A stretch of DNA of 64,000 bases from Prosapia bicincta (taxonomy: Eukaryota > Arthropoda > Insecta > Hemiptera > Cercopidae): positions 154,861,044 to 154,925,043 of the forward strand of contig JBAIZL010000001.1 of NCBI GenBank assembly GCA_036971475.1, read 5' to 3'. The translations under genes were made by a program, and so were the position numbers. Positions 12,758 to 29,000 of the stretch are shown here, in pieces. Positions within the stretch are counted from its first letter, which is position 1; each line of letters opens with the position of its first letter. Below the pieces are notes generated by a model. That model was not told the DNA's origin and did not search any database. It saw only the letters and a program-made list of their open reading frames with translations.

Positions 12758-15700
12758 ATTTTTTAGAGCAAAATAATGATAATTACGATAACTTTCAAAA
12801 TACTTATATTAGACCAAATCTACAAACACCATGCAAATCTACGATCGATTCTGCGTCATCTAAGCCCTTGAAATGAGAAATCCATTTTTTGTAGAAATCG
12901 TAAAATAGATGAACTATAGTTCATGCATTTTATTAGAGCAAAATAATGATAATTACGATAACTTTTAAAATACTTATATTAGACCAATTCTAAAAACACC
13001 ATGCAAATCTACGATCGATTCTGCGTCATCTAAGCCCTTGAAATGAGAAATCCATTTTTTGTAGAAATCGTAAAATAGATGAACTATAGTTCATGCAATT
13101 TTTTAGAGCAAAAATATGATAATTACGATAACTTTCAAAATACTTATATTAGACCAATCCTACAAACACCATGCAAATCTACGATCGATTCTGCGTCATC
13201 TAAGCCCTTGAAATGAGAAATCCATTTTTTGTAGAAATCGTAAAATAGATGAACTATAGTTCATGCAATTTTTTAGAGCAAAAATATGATAATTACGATA
13301 ACTTTCAAAATACTTATATTAGACCAATTCTACAAACACCATGCAAATCTACGATCGATTCTGCGTCATCTAAGCCCTTGAAATGAGAAATCCATTTTTT
13401 GTAGAAATCGTAAAATAGATGAACTATAGTTCATGCAATTTTTTAGAGCAAAAATATGATAATTAGATAACTTTCAAAATACTTATATTAGACCAATTCT
13501 ACAAACACCATGCAAATCTATGATCGATTCTGCGTCATCTAAGCCCTTGAAATGAGAAATCCATTTTTTGTAGAAATCGTAAAATTGATGAACTATAGTT
13601 CATGCATTTTTTTAGAGCAAAATAATGATAATTACGATAACTTTCAAAATACTTATATTAGACCAATTCTACAAACACCATGCAAATCTACGATCGATTC
13701 TGCGTCATCTAAGCCCTTGAAATGAGAAATCCATTTTTTGTAGAAATCGTAAAATAGATGAACTATAGTTCATGAATTTTTTTAGAGCAAAAATATGATA
13801 ATTACGATAACTTTCAAAATACCTATATTAGACCAATTCTACAAACACCATGCAAATCTACGATCGATTTTGCGTCATCTAAGCCCTTGAAATGAGAAAT
13901 CCATTTTTTGTAGAAATCGTAAAATAGATGAACTATAGTTCATGCATTTTTTTAGATCAAAAATATGATAATTACGATAACTTTCAAAATACTTATATTA
14001 GACCAATTCTACAAACATCATGCAAATCTATGATCGATTCTGCGTCATCTAAGCCCTTGAAATGAGAAATCCATTTTTTTGTAGAAATCGTAAAATAGAT
14101 GAACTATAGTTCATGCATTTTTTTAGAGCAAAAATATGATAATTACGATAACTTTCAAAATACTTATATTAGACCAATTCTACAAACACCATGCAAATCT
14201 ATGATCGATTCTGCGTCATCTAAGCCCTTGAAATGAGAAATCCATTTTTTGTAGAGATCGCAAAATAGATGAACTATAGTTCATGCATTTTTTTAGAGCA
14301 AAAATATGATAATTACGATATCTTTCAAAATACTTATATTAGACCAATTCTACAAACACCATGCAAATCTATGATCGATTCTGCGTCATCTAAGCCCTTG
14401 AAATGAGAAATCCATTTTTTGTAGAGATCGCAAAATAGATGAACTATAGTTCATGCATTTTTTTAGAGCAAAAATATGATAATTACGATAACTTTCAAAA
14501 TACTTATATTAGACCAATTCTACAAACACCATGCAAATCTACGATCGATTCTGCGTCATCTAAGCCCTTGAAATGAGAAATCCATTTTTTTGTAGAAATC
14601 GTAAAATAGATGAACTATAGCTCATGCATTTTTTTAGAGCAAAAATATGATAATTACGATAACTTTCAAAATACTTATATTAGACCAATTCTACAAACAC
14701 CATGCAAATCTATGATCGATTCTGCGTCATCTAAGCCCTTGAAATGAGAAATCCATTTTTTTGTAGAAAACGTAAAATAGATGAACTATAGTTCATGCAT
14801 TTTTTTAGAGCAAAAATATGATAATTACGATAACTTTCAAAATACGTATATTAGACCAATTCTACAAACACCATGCAAATCTATGATCGATTCTGCATCA
14901 TCTAAGCCCTTGAAATGAGAAATCCATTTTTTGTAGAGATAGCAAAATAGATGAACTATAGTTCATGCATTTTTTTAGAGCAAAAATATGATAATTACGA
15001 TAACTTTCAAAATACTTATATTAGACCAATTCTACAAACACCATGCAAATCTATGATCGATTCTGCGTCATCTAAGCCCTTGAAATGAGAAATCCATTTT
15101 TTGTAGAGATCGCAAAATAGATGAACTATAGTTCATGCATTTTTTTAGAGCAAAAATATGATAATTACGATAACTTTCAAAATACTTATATTAGACCAAT
15201 TCTAAAAACACCATGCAAATCTATGATCGATTCTGCGTCATCTAAGCCCTTGAAATGAGAAATCCATTTTTTGTAGAGATCGCAAAATAGATGAACTATA
15301 GTTCATGCATTTTTTTAGAGCAAAAATATGATAATTACGATAACTTTCAAAATACTTATATTAGACCAATTCTACAAACACCATGCAAATCTATGATCGA
15401 TTCTGCGTCATCTAAGCCCTTGAAATGAGAAATCCATTTTTTGTAGAGATAGCAAAATAGATGAACTATAGTTCATGCATTTTTTTAGAGCAAAAATATG
15501 ATAATTACGATAACTTTCAAAATACTTATATTAGACCAATTCTAAAAACACCATGCAAATCTATGATCGATTCTGCGTCATCTAAGCCCTTGAAATGAGA
15601 AATCCATTTTTTGTAGAGATCGCAAAATAGATGAACTATAGTTCATGCATTTTTTTAGAGCAAAAATATGATAATTACGATAACATTCAAAATACTTATA

Positions 15701-18700
15701 TTAGACCAATTCTAAAAACACCATGCAAATCTATGATCGATTCTGCGTCATCTAAGCCCTTGAAATGAGAAATCCATTTTTGTGTAGAAATCGTAAAATA
15801 GATGAACTATAGTTCATGCATTTTTTTAGAGCAAAAATATGATAATTACGATAACATTCAAAATACTTATATTAGACCAATTCTAAAAACACCATGCAAA
15901 TCTATGATCGTTTCTGCGTCATCTAAGCCCTTGAAATGAGAAATCCATTTTTGTGTAGAAATCGTAAAATAGATGAACTATAGTTCATGCATTTTTTTAG
16001 AGCAAAAATATGATAATTACGATAACTTTCAAAATACTTATATTAGACCAATTCTACAAACACAATGCAAATCTATGATCGATTGTGCGTCATCTAAGCC
16101 CTTGAAATGAGAAATCCATTTTTTGTAGAGATCGCAAAATAGATGAACTATAGTTCATGCATTTTTTTAGAGCAAAAATATGATAATTACGATAACTTTC
16201 AAAATACGTATATTAGACCAATTCTACAAACACCATGCAAATCTACGATCGATTCTGCGTCATCTAAGCCCTTAAAATGAGAAATCCATTTTTTGTAGAG
16301 ATCGCAAAATAGATGAACTATAGTTCATGCATTTTTTTAGAGCAAAAATATGATAATTACGATAACATTCAAAATACTTATATTAGACCAATTCTACAAA
16401 CACCATGCAAATCTATGATCGATTCTGCGTCATCTAAGCCCTTGAAATGAGAAATCCATTTTTTGTAGAGATCGCAAAATAGATGAACTATAGTTCATGC
16501 ATTTTTTTAGAGCAAAAATATGATAATTACGATAACTTTCAAAATACTTATATTAGACCAATTCTACAAACACCATGCAAATCTATGATCGATTCTGCGT
16601 CATCTAAGCCCTTGAAATGAGAAATCCATTTTTTTGTAGAAAACGTAAAATAGATGAACTATAGTTCATGCATTTTTTTAGAGCAAAAATATGATAATTA
16701 CGATAACTTTCAAAATACTTATATTAGACCAATTCTACAAACACCATGCAAATCTACGATCGATTCTGCGTCATCTAAGCCCTTGAAATGAGAAATCCAT
16801 TTTTTGTAGAGATCGCAAAATAGATGAACTATAGTTCATGCATTTTTTTAGAGCAAAAATATGATAATTACGATAACTTTCAAAATACCTATATTAGACC
16901 AATTCTACAAACACCATGCAAATCTATGATCGATTCTGCGTCATCTAAGCCCTTGAAATGAGAAATCCATTTTTTTGTAGAAATCGTAAAATAGATGAAC
17001 TATAGTTCATGCATTTTTTTAGAGCAAAAATATGATAATTACGATAACTTTCAAAATACTTATATTAGACCAATTCTACAAACACCATGCAAATCTACGA
17101 TCGATTCTGCGTCATCTAAGCACTTGAAATGAGAAATCCATTTTTTGTAGATATCGCAAAATAGATGAACTATAGTTCATGCATTTTTTTAGAGCAAAAA
17201 TATGATAATTACGATAACTTTCAAAATACTTATATTAGACCAATTCTACAAGCACCATGCAAATCTATGATCGATTCTGCGTCATCTAAGCCCTTGAAAT
17301 GAGAAATCCATTTTTTTGTAGAAATCGTAAAATAGATGAACTATAGTTCATGCATTTTTTTAGAGCAAAAATATGATAATTACGATAACATTCAAAATAC
17401 TTATATTAGACCAATTCTACAAACACCATGCAAATCTATGATCGATTCTGCGTCATCTAAGCCCTTGAAATGAGAAATCTATTTTTTGTAGAGATCGCAA
17501 AATAGATGAACTATAGTTCATGCATTTTTTTAGAGCAAAAATATGATAATTACGATAACTTTCAAAATACTTATATTAGACCAATTCTACAAACACCATG
17601 CAAATCTATGATCGATTCTGCGTCATCTAAGCCCTTGAAATGAGAAATCCATTTTTTTGTAGAAATCGTAAAATAGATGAACTCTAATTCATGCACTGTT
17701 TTAGACCAAAAATAAGATAATTACGATAACTTTCAAAATACTTATTTTTGACCAATTCTACAAACACCATGCAAATCTACGATCGATTCTGCGTCATCTA
17801 AGCCCTTGAAATGAGAAATCCATTTTTTGTAGAGATCGCAAAATAGATGAACTATAGTTCATGCATTTTTTTAGAGCAAAAATATGATAATTACGATAAC
17901 TTTCAAAATACTTATATTAGACCAATTCTACAAACACCATGCAAATCTACGATCGATTCTGCGTCATCTAAGCCCTTGAAATGAGAAATCCATTTTTTGT
18001 AGAAATCGTAAAATAGATGAACTATAGTTCATGAATTTTTTTAGAGCAAAAATATGATAATTACGATAACTTTCAAAATACCTATATTAGACCAATTCTA
18101 CAAACACCATGCAAATCTACGATCGATTTTGCGTCATCTAAGCCCTTGAAATGAGAAATCCATTTTTTGTAGAAATCGTAAAATAGATGAACTATAGTTC
18201 ATGCATTTTTTTAGATCAAAAATATGATAATTACGATAACTTTCAAAATACTTATATTAGACCAATTCTACAAACACCATGCAAATCTATGATCGATTCT
18301 GCGTCATCTAAGCCCTTGAAATGAGAAATCCATTTTTTTGTAGAAATCGTAAAATAGATGAACTATAGTTCATGCATTTTTTTAGAGCAAAAATATGATA
18401 ATTACGATAACTTTCAAAATACTTATATTAGACCAATTCTACAAACACCATGCAAATCTACGATCGATTCTGCGTCATCTAAGCCCTTGAAATGAGAAAT
18501 CCATTTTTTGTAGAGATCGCAAAATAGATGAACTATAGTTCATGCATTTTTTTAGAGCAAAAATATGATAATTACGATAACTTTCAAAATACTTATATTA
18601 GACCAATTCTACAAACACCATGCAAATCTATGATCGATTCTGCGTCATCTAAGCCCTTGAAATGAGAAATCCATTTTTTGTAGAGATCGCAAAATAGATG

Positions 18701-18849
18701 AACTATAGTTCATGCATTTTTTTAGAGCAAAAATATGATAATTACGATAACTTTCAAAATACTTATATTAGACCAATTCTACAAACACCATGCAAATCTA
18801 CGATCGATTCTGCGTCATCTAAGCCCTTGAAATGAGAAATCCATTTTTT

Positions 18850-20240
18850 GTAGAGATCGCAAAATAGATGAACTATAGTTCATGCATTTTTTTAGAGCAA
18901 AAATATGATAATTACGATAACTTTCAAAATACTTATATTAGACCAATTCAACAAACACCATGCAAATCTATGATCGATTCTGCGTCATCTAAGCCCTTGA
19001 AATGAGAAATCCATTTTTTGTAGAGATCGCAAAATAGATGAACTATAGTTCATGCATTTTTTTAGAGCAAAAATATGATAATTACGATATCTTTCAAAAT
19101 ACTTATATTAGACCAATTCTACAAACACCATGCAAATCTATGATCGATTCTGCGTCATCTAAGCCCTTGAAATGAGAAATCCATTTTTTGTAGAGATCGC
19201 AAAATAGATGAACTATAGTTCATGCATTTTTTTAGAGCAAAAATATGATAATTACGATAACTTTCAAAATACTTATATTAGACCAATTCTACAAACACCA
19301 TGCAAATCTACGATCGATTCTGCGTCATCTAAGCCCTTGAAATGAGAAATCCATTTTTTTGTAGAAATCGTAAAATAGATGAACTATAGTTCATGCATTT
19401 TTTTAGAGCAAAAATATGATAATTACGATAACTTTCAAAATACTTATATTAGACCAATTCTACAAACACCATGCAAATCTACGATCGATTCTGCGTCATC
19501 TAAGTCCTTGAAATGAGAAATCCATTTTTTGTAGAAATCGTAAAATAGATGAACTATAGTTCATGCATTTTTTTAGAGCAAAAATATGATAATACGATAA
19601 CTTTCAAAATACTTATATTAGACCAATTCTACAAACACCATGCAAATCTACGATCGATTCTGCGTCATCTAAGCCCTTGAAATGAGAAATCCATTTTTTG
19701 TAGAGATCGCAAAATAGATGAACTATAGTTCATGCATTTTTTTAGAGCAAAAATATGATAATTACGATAACTTTCAAAATACTTATATTAGACCAATTCA
19801 ACAAACACCATGCAAATCTATGATCGATTCTGCGTCATCTAAGCCCTTGAAATGAGAAATCCATTTTTTGTAGAGATCGCAAAATAGATGAACTATAGTT
19901 CATGCATTTTTTTAGAGCAAAAATATGATAATTACGATATCTTTCAAAATACTTATATTAGACCAATTCTACAAACACCATGCAAATCTATGATCGATTC
20001 TGCGTCATCTAAGCCCTTGAAATGAGAAATCCATTTTTTGTAGAGATCGCAAAATAGATGAACTATAGTTCATGCATTTTTTTAGAGCAAAAATATGATA
20101 ATTACGATAACTTTCAAAATACTTATATTAGACCAATTCTACAAACACCATGCAAATCTACGATCGATTCTGCGTCATCTAAGCCCTTGAAATGAGAAAT
20201 CCATTTTTTTGTAGAAATCGTAAAATAGATGAACTATAGT
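18850..20240 (+). repeat. Five-monomer (850-bp) internal satellite duplication
   Basis: The private variant ACCAATTCAACAAAC occurs near 18,941 and again near 19,791, exactly 850 bp apart. Each is followed by the same series: a CGATATCTTTC monomer, then a CTACGATCG monomer with the seven-T run. This small duplication lengthens this higher-order copy relative to its neighbours. One monomer between the two (near 19,591) has lost bases (GATAATACGATAAC). Confidence 0.8.
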
Positions 20241-23200
20241 TCATGCATTTTTTTAGAGCAAAAATATGATAATTACGATAACTTTCAAAATACTTATATT
20301 AGACCAATTCTACAAACACCATGCAAATCTATGATCGATTCTGCGTCATCTAAGCCCTTGAAATGAGAAATCCATTTTTTTGTAGAAATCGTAAAATAGA
20401 TGAACTATAGTTCATGCATTTTTTTAGAGCAAAAATATGATAATTACGATAACTTTCAAAATACTTATATTAGACCAATTCTACAAACACCATGCAAATC
20501 TATGATCGATTCTGCATCATCTAAGCCCTTGAAATGAGAAATCCATTTTTTGTAGAGATAGCAAAATAGATGAACTATAGTTCATGCATTTTTTTAGAGC
20601 AAAAATATGATAATTACGATAACTTTCAAAATACTTATATTAGACCAATTCTACAAACACCATGCAAATCTATAATCGATTCTGCGTCATCTAAGCCCTT
20701 GAAATGAGAAATCCATTTTTTGTAGAGATCGCAAAATAGATGAACTATAGTTCATGCATTTTTTTAGAGCAAAAATATGATAATTACGATAACTTTCAAA
20801 ATACTTATATTAGACCAATTCTAAAAACACCATGCAAATCTATGATCGATTCTGCGTCATCTAAGCCCTTGAAATGAGAAATCCATTTTTTGTAGAGATC
20901 GCAAAATAGATGAACTATAGTTCATGCATTTTTTTAGAGCAAAAATATGATAATTACGATAACTTTCAAAATACTTATATTAGACCAATTCTACAAACAC
21001 CATGCAAATCTATGATCGATTCTGCGTCATCTAAGCCCTTGAAATGAGAAATCCATTTTTTGTAGAGATAGCAAAATAGATGAACTATAGTTCATGCATT
21101 TTTTTAGAGCAAAAATATGATAATTACGATAACTTTCAAAATACTTATATTAGACCAATTCTAAAAACACCATGCAAATCTATGATCGATTCTGCGTCAT
21201 CTAAGCCCTTGAAATGAGAAATCCATTTTTTGTAGAGATCGCAAAATAGATGAACTATAGTTCATGCATTTTTTTAGAGCAAAAATATGATAATTACGAT
21301 AACATTCAAAATACTTATATAAGACCAATTCTAAAAACACCATGCAAATCTATGATCGATTCTGCGTCATCTAAGCCCTTGAAATGAGAAATCCATTTTT
21401 GTGTAGAAATCGTAAAATAGATGAACTATAGTTCATGCATTTTTTTAGAGCAAAAATATGATAATTACGATAACATTCAAAATACTTATATTAGACCAAT
21501 TCTAAAAACACCATGCAAATCTATGATCGATTCTGCGTCATCTAAGCCCTTGAAATGAGAAATCCATTTTTGTGTAGAAATCGTAAAATAGATGAACTAT
21601 AGTTCATGCATTTTTTTAGAGCAAAAATATGATAATTACGATAACTTTCAAAATACTTATATTAGACCAATTCTACAAACACAATGCAAATCTATGATCG
21701 ATTCTGCGTCATATAAGCCCTTGAAATGAGAAATCTATTTTTTGTAGAGATCGCAAAATAGATGAACTATAGTTCATGCATTTTTTTAGAGCAAAAATAT
21801 GATAATTACGATAACTTTCAAAATACGTATATTAGACCAATTCTACAAACACCATGCAAATCTACGATCGATTCTGCGTCATCTAAGCCCTTAAAATGAG
21901 AAATCCATTTTTTGTAGAGATCGCAAAATAGATGAACTATAGTTCATGCATTTTTTTAGAGCAAAAATATGATAATTACGATAACTTTCAAAATACTTAT
22001 ATTAGACCAATTCTACAAACACCATGCAAATCTATGATCGATTCTGCGTCATCTAAGCCCTTGAAATGAGAAATCCATTTTTTGTAGAGATCGCAAAATA
22101 GATGAACTATAGTTCATGCATTTTTTTAGAGCAAAAATATGATAATTACGATAACTTTCAAAATACTTATATTAGACCAATTCTACAAACACCATGCAAA
22201 TCTATGATCGATTCTGCGTCATCTAAGCCCTTGAAATGAGAAATCCATTTTTTTGTAGAAATCGTAAAATAGATGAACTATAGTTCATGCATTTTTTTAG
22301 AGCAAAATATGATAATTACGATAACTTTCAAAATACTTATATTAGACCAATTCTACAAACACCATGCAAATCTACGATCGATTCTGCGTCATCTAAGCCC
22401 TTGAAATGAGAAATCCATTTTTTGTAGAGATCGCAAAATAGATGAACTATAGTTCATGCATTTTTTTAGAGCAAAAATATGATAATTACGATAACTTTCA
22501 AAATACTTATATTAGACCAATTCTACAAACACCATGCAAATCTATGATCGATTCTGCGTCATCTAAGCCCTTGAAATGAGAAATCCATTTTTTTGTAGAA
22601 ATCGTAAAATAGATGAACTATAGTTCATGCATTTTTTTAGAGCAAAAATATGATAATTACGATAACTTTCAAAATACTTATATTAGACCAATTCTACAAA
22701 CACCATGCAAATCTACGATCGATTCTGCGTCATCTAAGCACTTGAAATGAGAAATCCATTTTTTGTAGAGATCGCAAAATAGATGAACTATAGTTCATGC
22801 ATTTTTTTAGAGCAAAAATATGATAATTACGATAACTTTCAAAATACTTATATTAGACCAATTCTACAAGCACCATGCAAATCTATGATCGATTCTGCGT
22901 CATCTAAGCCCTTGAAATGAGAAATCCATTTTTTTGTAGAAATCGTAAAATAGATGAACTATAGTTCATGCATTTTTTTAGAGCAAAAATATGATAATTA
23001 CGATAACTTTCAAAATACCTATATTAGACCAATTCTACAAACACCATGCAAATCTATGATCGATTCTGCGTCATCTAAGCCCTTGAAATGAGAAATCTAT
23101 TTTTTGTAGAGATCGCAAAATAGATGAACTATAGTTCATGCATTTTTTTAGAGCAAAAATATGATAATTACGATAACTTTCAAAATACTTATATTAGACC

Positions 23201-26039
23201 AATTCTACAAACACCATGCAAATCTATGATCGATTCGGCGTCATCTAAGCCCTTGAAATGAGAAATCCATTTTTTTGTAGAAATCGTAAAATAGATGAAC
23301 TCTAATTCATGCACTGTTTTAGACCAAAAATAAGATAATTACGATAACTTTCAAAATACTTATATTTGACCAATTCTACAAACACCATGCAAATCTACGA
23401 TCGATTCTGCGTCATCTAAGCCCTTGAAATGAGAAATCCATTTTTTGTAGAGATCGCAAAATAGATGAACTATAGTTCATGCATTTTTTTAGAGCAAAAA
23501 TATGATAATTACGATAACTTTCAAAATACTTATATTAGACCAATTCTACAAACACCATGCAAATCTACGATCGATTCTGCGTCATCTAAGCCCTTGAAAT
23601 GAGAAATCTATTTTTTGTAGAGATCGCAAAATAGATGAACTATAGTTCATGCATTTTTTTAGAGCAAAAATATGATAATTACGATAACTTTCAAAATACT
23701 TATATTAGACCAATTCTACAAACACCATGCAAATCTATGATCGATTCTGCGTCATCTAAGCCCTTGAAATGAGAAATCCATTTTTTTGTAGAAATCGTAA
23801 AATAGATGAACTATAGTTCATGCATTTTTTTAGAGCAAAAATATGATAATTACGATAACTTTCAAAATACTTATATTAGACCAATTCTACAAACACCATG
23901 CAAATCTACGATCGATTCTGCGTCATCTAAGCCCTTGAAATGAGAAATCCATTTTTTGTAGAAATCGTAAAATAGATGAACTATAGTTCATGAATTTTTT
24001 TAGAGCAAAAATATGATAATTACGATAACTTTCAAAATACCTATATTAGACCAATTCTACAAACACCATGCAAATCTACGATCGATTTTGCGTCATCTAA
24101 GCCCTTGAAATGAGAAATCCATTTTTTGTAGAAATCGTAAAATAGATGAACTATAGTTCATGCATTTTTTTAGATCAAAAATATGATAATTACGATAACT
24201 TTCAAAATACTTATATTAGACCAATTCTACAAACACCATGCAAATCTATGATCGATTCTGCGTCATCTAAGCCCTTGAAATGAGAAATCCATTTTTTTGT
24301 AGAAATCGTAAAATAGATGAACTATAGTTCATGCATTTTTTTAGAGCAAAAATATGATAATTACGATAACTTTCAAAATACTTATATTAGACCAATTCTA
24401 CAAACACCATGCAAATCTACGATCGATTCTGCGTCATCTAAGCCCTTGAAATGAGAAATCCATTTTTTGTAGAGATCGCAAAATAGATGAACTATAGTTC
24501 ATGCATTTTTTTAGAGCAAAAATATGATAATTACGATAACTTTCAAAATACTTATATTAGACCAATTCTACAAACACCATGCAAATCTATGATCGATTCT
24601 GCGTCATCTAAGCCCTTGAAATGAGAAATCCATTTTTTGTAGAGATCGCAAAATAGATGAACTATAGTTCATGCATTTTTTTAGAGCGAAAATATGATAA
24701 TTACGATATCTTTCAAAATACTTATATTAGACCAATTCTACAAACACCATGCAAATCTATGATCGATTCTGCGTCATCTAAGCCCTTGAAATGAGAAATC
24801 CATTTTTTGTAGAGATCGCAAAATAGATGAACTATAGTTCATGCATTTTTTTAGAGCAAAAATATGATAATTACGATAACTTTCAAAATACTTATATTAG
24901 ACCAATTCTACAAACACCATGCAAATCTACGATCGATTCTGCGTCATCTAAGCCCTTGAAATGAGAAATCCATTTTTTTGTAGAAATCGTAAAATAGATG
25001 AACTATAGTTCATGCATTTTTTTAGAGCAAAAATATGATAATTACGATAACTTTCAAAATACTTATATTAGACCAATTCTACAAACACCATGCAAATCTA
25101 TGATCGATTCTGCGTCATCTAAGCCCTTGAAATGAGAAATCCATTTTTTTGTAGAAATCGTAAAATAGATGAACTATAGTTCATGCATTTTTTTAGAGCA
25201 AAAATATGATAATTACGATAACTTTCAAAATACTTATATTAGACCAATTCTACAAACACCATGCAAATCTATGATCGATTCTGCATCATCTAAGCCCTTG
25301 AAATGAGAAATCCATTTTTTGTAGAGATAGCAAAATAGATGAACTATAGTTCATGCATTTTTTTAGAGCAAAAATATGATAATTACGATAACTTTCAAAA
25401 TACTTATATTAGACCAATTCTACAAACACCATGCAAATCTATGATCGATTCTGCGTCATCTAAGCCCTTGAAATGAGAAATCCATTTTTGTAGAGATCGC
25501 AAAATAGATGAACTATAGTTCATGCATTTTTTTAGAGCAAAAATATGATAATTACGATAACTTTCAAAATACTTATATTAGACCAATTCTAAAAACACCA
25601 TGCAAATCTATGATCGATTCTGCGTCATCTAAGCCCTTGAAATGAGAAATCCATTTTTTGTAGAGATCGGAAAATAGATGAACTATAGTTCATGCATTTT
25701 TTTAGAGCAAAAATATGATAATTACGATAACTTTCAAAATACTTATATTAGACCAATTCTAAAAACACCATGCAAATCTATGATCGATTCTGCGTCATCT
25801 AAGCCCTTGAAATGAGAAATCCATTTTTTGTAGAGATCGCAAAATAGATGAACTATAGTTCATGCATTTTTTTAGAGCAAAAATATGATAATTACGATAA
25901 CATTCAAAATACTTATATTAGACCAATTCTAAAAACACCATGCAAATCTATGATCGATTCTGCGTCATCTAAGCCCTTGAAATGAGAAATCCATTTTTGT
26001 GTAGAAATCGTAAAATAGATGAACTATAGTTCATGCATT

Positions 26040-29000
26040 TTTTTAGAGAAAAATATGATAATTACGATAACATTCAAAATACTTATATTAGACCAATTCT
26101 AAAAACACCATGCAAATCTATGATCGATTCTGCGTCATCTAAGCCCTTGAAATGAGAAATCCATTTTTGTGTAGAAATCGTAAAATAGATGAACTATAGT
26201 TCATGCATTTTTTTAGAGCAAAAATATGATAATTACGATAACTTTCAAAATACTTATATTAGACCAATTCTACAAACACAATGCAAATCTATGATCGATT
26301 CTGCGTCATCTAAGCCCTTGAAATGAGAAATCCATTTTTTGTAGAGATCGCAAAATAGATGAACTATAGTTCATGCATTTTTTTAGAGCAAAAATATGAT
26401 AATTACGATAACTTTCAAAATACGTATATTAGACCAATTCTACAAACACCATGCAAATCTACGATCGATTCTGCGTCATCTAAGCCCTTAAAATGAGAAA
26501 TCCATTTTTTGTAGAGATCGCAAAATAGATGAACTATAGTTCATACATTTTTTTAGAGCAAAAATATGATAATTACGATAACTTTCAAAATACTTATATT
26601 AGACCAATTCTACAAACACCATGCAAATCTATGATCGATTCTGCGTCATCTAAGCCCTTGAAATGAGAAATCCATTTTTTGTAGAGATCGCAAAATAGAT
26701 GAACTATAGTTCATGCATTTTTTTAGAGCAAAAATATGATAATTACGATAACTTTCAAAATACTTATATTAGACCAATTCTACAAACACCATGCAAATCT
26801 ATGATCGATTCTGCGTCATCTAAGCCCTTGAAATGAGAAATCCATTTTTTTGTAGAAATCGTAAAATAGATGAACTATAGTTCATGCATTTTTTTAGAGC
26901 CAAAATATGATAATTACGATAACTTTCAAAATACTTATATTAGACCAATTCTACAAACACCATGCAAATCTACGATCGATTCTGCGTCATCTAAGCCCTT
27001 GAAATGAGAAATCCATTTTTTGTAGAGATCGCAAAATAGATGAACTATAGTTCATGCATTTTTTTAGAGCAAAAATATGATAATTACGATAACTTTCAAA
27101 ATACTTATATTAGACCAATTCTACAAACACCATGCAAATCTATGATCGATTCTGCGTCATCTAAGCCCTTGAAATGAGAAATCCATTTTTTGTAGAAATC
27201 GTAAAATAGATGAACTATAGTTCATGCATTTTTTTAGAGAAAAATATGATAATTACGATAACATTCAAAATACTTATATTAGACCAATTCTAAAAACACC
27301 ATGCAAATCTATGATCGATTCTGCGTCATCTAAGCCCTTGAAATGAGAAATCCATTTTTGTGTAGAAATCGTAAAATAGATGAACTATAGTTCATGCATT
27401 TTTTTAGAGCAAAAATATGATAATTACGATAACTTTCAAAATACTTATATTAGACCAATTCTACAAACACAATGCAAATCTATGATCGATTCTGCGTCAT
27501 CTAAGCCCTTGAAATGAGAAATCCATTTTTTGTAGAGATCGCAAAATAGATGAACTATAGTTCATGCATTTTTTTAGAGCAAAAATATGATAATTACGAT
27601 AACTTTCAAAATACGTATATTAGACCAATTCTACAAACACCATGCAAATCTACGATCGATTCTGCGTCATCTAAGCCCTTAAAATGAGAAATCCATTTTT
27701 TGTAGAGATCGCAAAATAGATGAACTATAGTTCATACATTTTTTTAGAGCAAAAATATGATAATTACGATAACTTTCAAAATACTTATATTAGACCAATT
27801 CTACAAACACCATGCAAATCTATGATCGATTCTGCGTCATCTAAGCCCTTGAAATGAGAAATCCATTTTTTGTAGAGATCGCAAAATAGATGAACTATAG
27901 TTCATGCATTTTTTTAGAGCAAAAATATGATAATTACGATAACTTTCAAAATACTTATATTAGACCAATTCTACAAACACCATGCAAATCTATGATCGAT
28001 TCTGCGTCATCTAAGCCCTTGAAATGAGAAATCCATTTTTTTGTAGAAATCGTAAAATAGATGAACTATAGTTCATGCATTTTTTTAGAGCCAAAATATG
28101 ATAATTACGATAACTTTCAAAATACTTATATTAGACCAATTCTACAAACACCATGCAAATCTACGATCGATTCTGCGTCATCTAAGCCCTTGAAATGAGA
28201 AATCCATTTTTTGTAGAGATCGCAAAATAGATGAACTATAGTTCATGCATTTTTTTAGAGCAAAAATATGATAATTACGATAACTTTCAAAATACTTATA
28301 TTAGACCAATTCTACAAACACCATGCAAATCTATGATCGATTCTGCGTCATCTAAGCCCTTGAAATGAGAAATCCATTTTTTTGTAGAAATCGTAAAATA
28401 GATGAACTATAGTTCATGCATTTTTTTAGAGCAAAAATATGATAATTACGATAACTTTCAAAATACTTATATTAGACCAATTCTACAAACACCATGCAAA
28501 TCTACGATCGATTCTGCGTCATCTAAGCACTTGAAATGAGAAATCCATTTTTTGTAGAGATCGCAAAATAGATGAACTATAGTTCATGCATTTTTTTAGA
28601 GCAAAAATATGATAATTACGATAACTTTCAAAATACTTATATTAGACCAATTCTACAAGCACCATGCAAATCTATGATCGATTCTGCGTCATCTAAGCCC
28701 TTGAAATGAGAAATCCATTTTTTTGTAGAAATCGTAAAATAGATGAACTATAGTTCATGCATTTTTTTAGAGCAAAAATATGATAATTACGATAACTTTC
28801 AAAATACTTATATTAGACCAATTCTACAAACACCATGCAAATCTACGATCGATTCTGCGTCATCTAAGCCCTTAAAATGAGAAATCCATTTTTTGTAGAG
28901 ATCGCAAAATAGATGAACTATAGTTCATACATTTTTTTAGAGCAAAAATATGATAATTACGATAACTTTCAAAATACTTATATTAGACCAATTCTACAAA

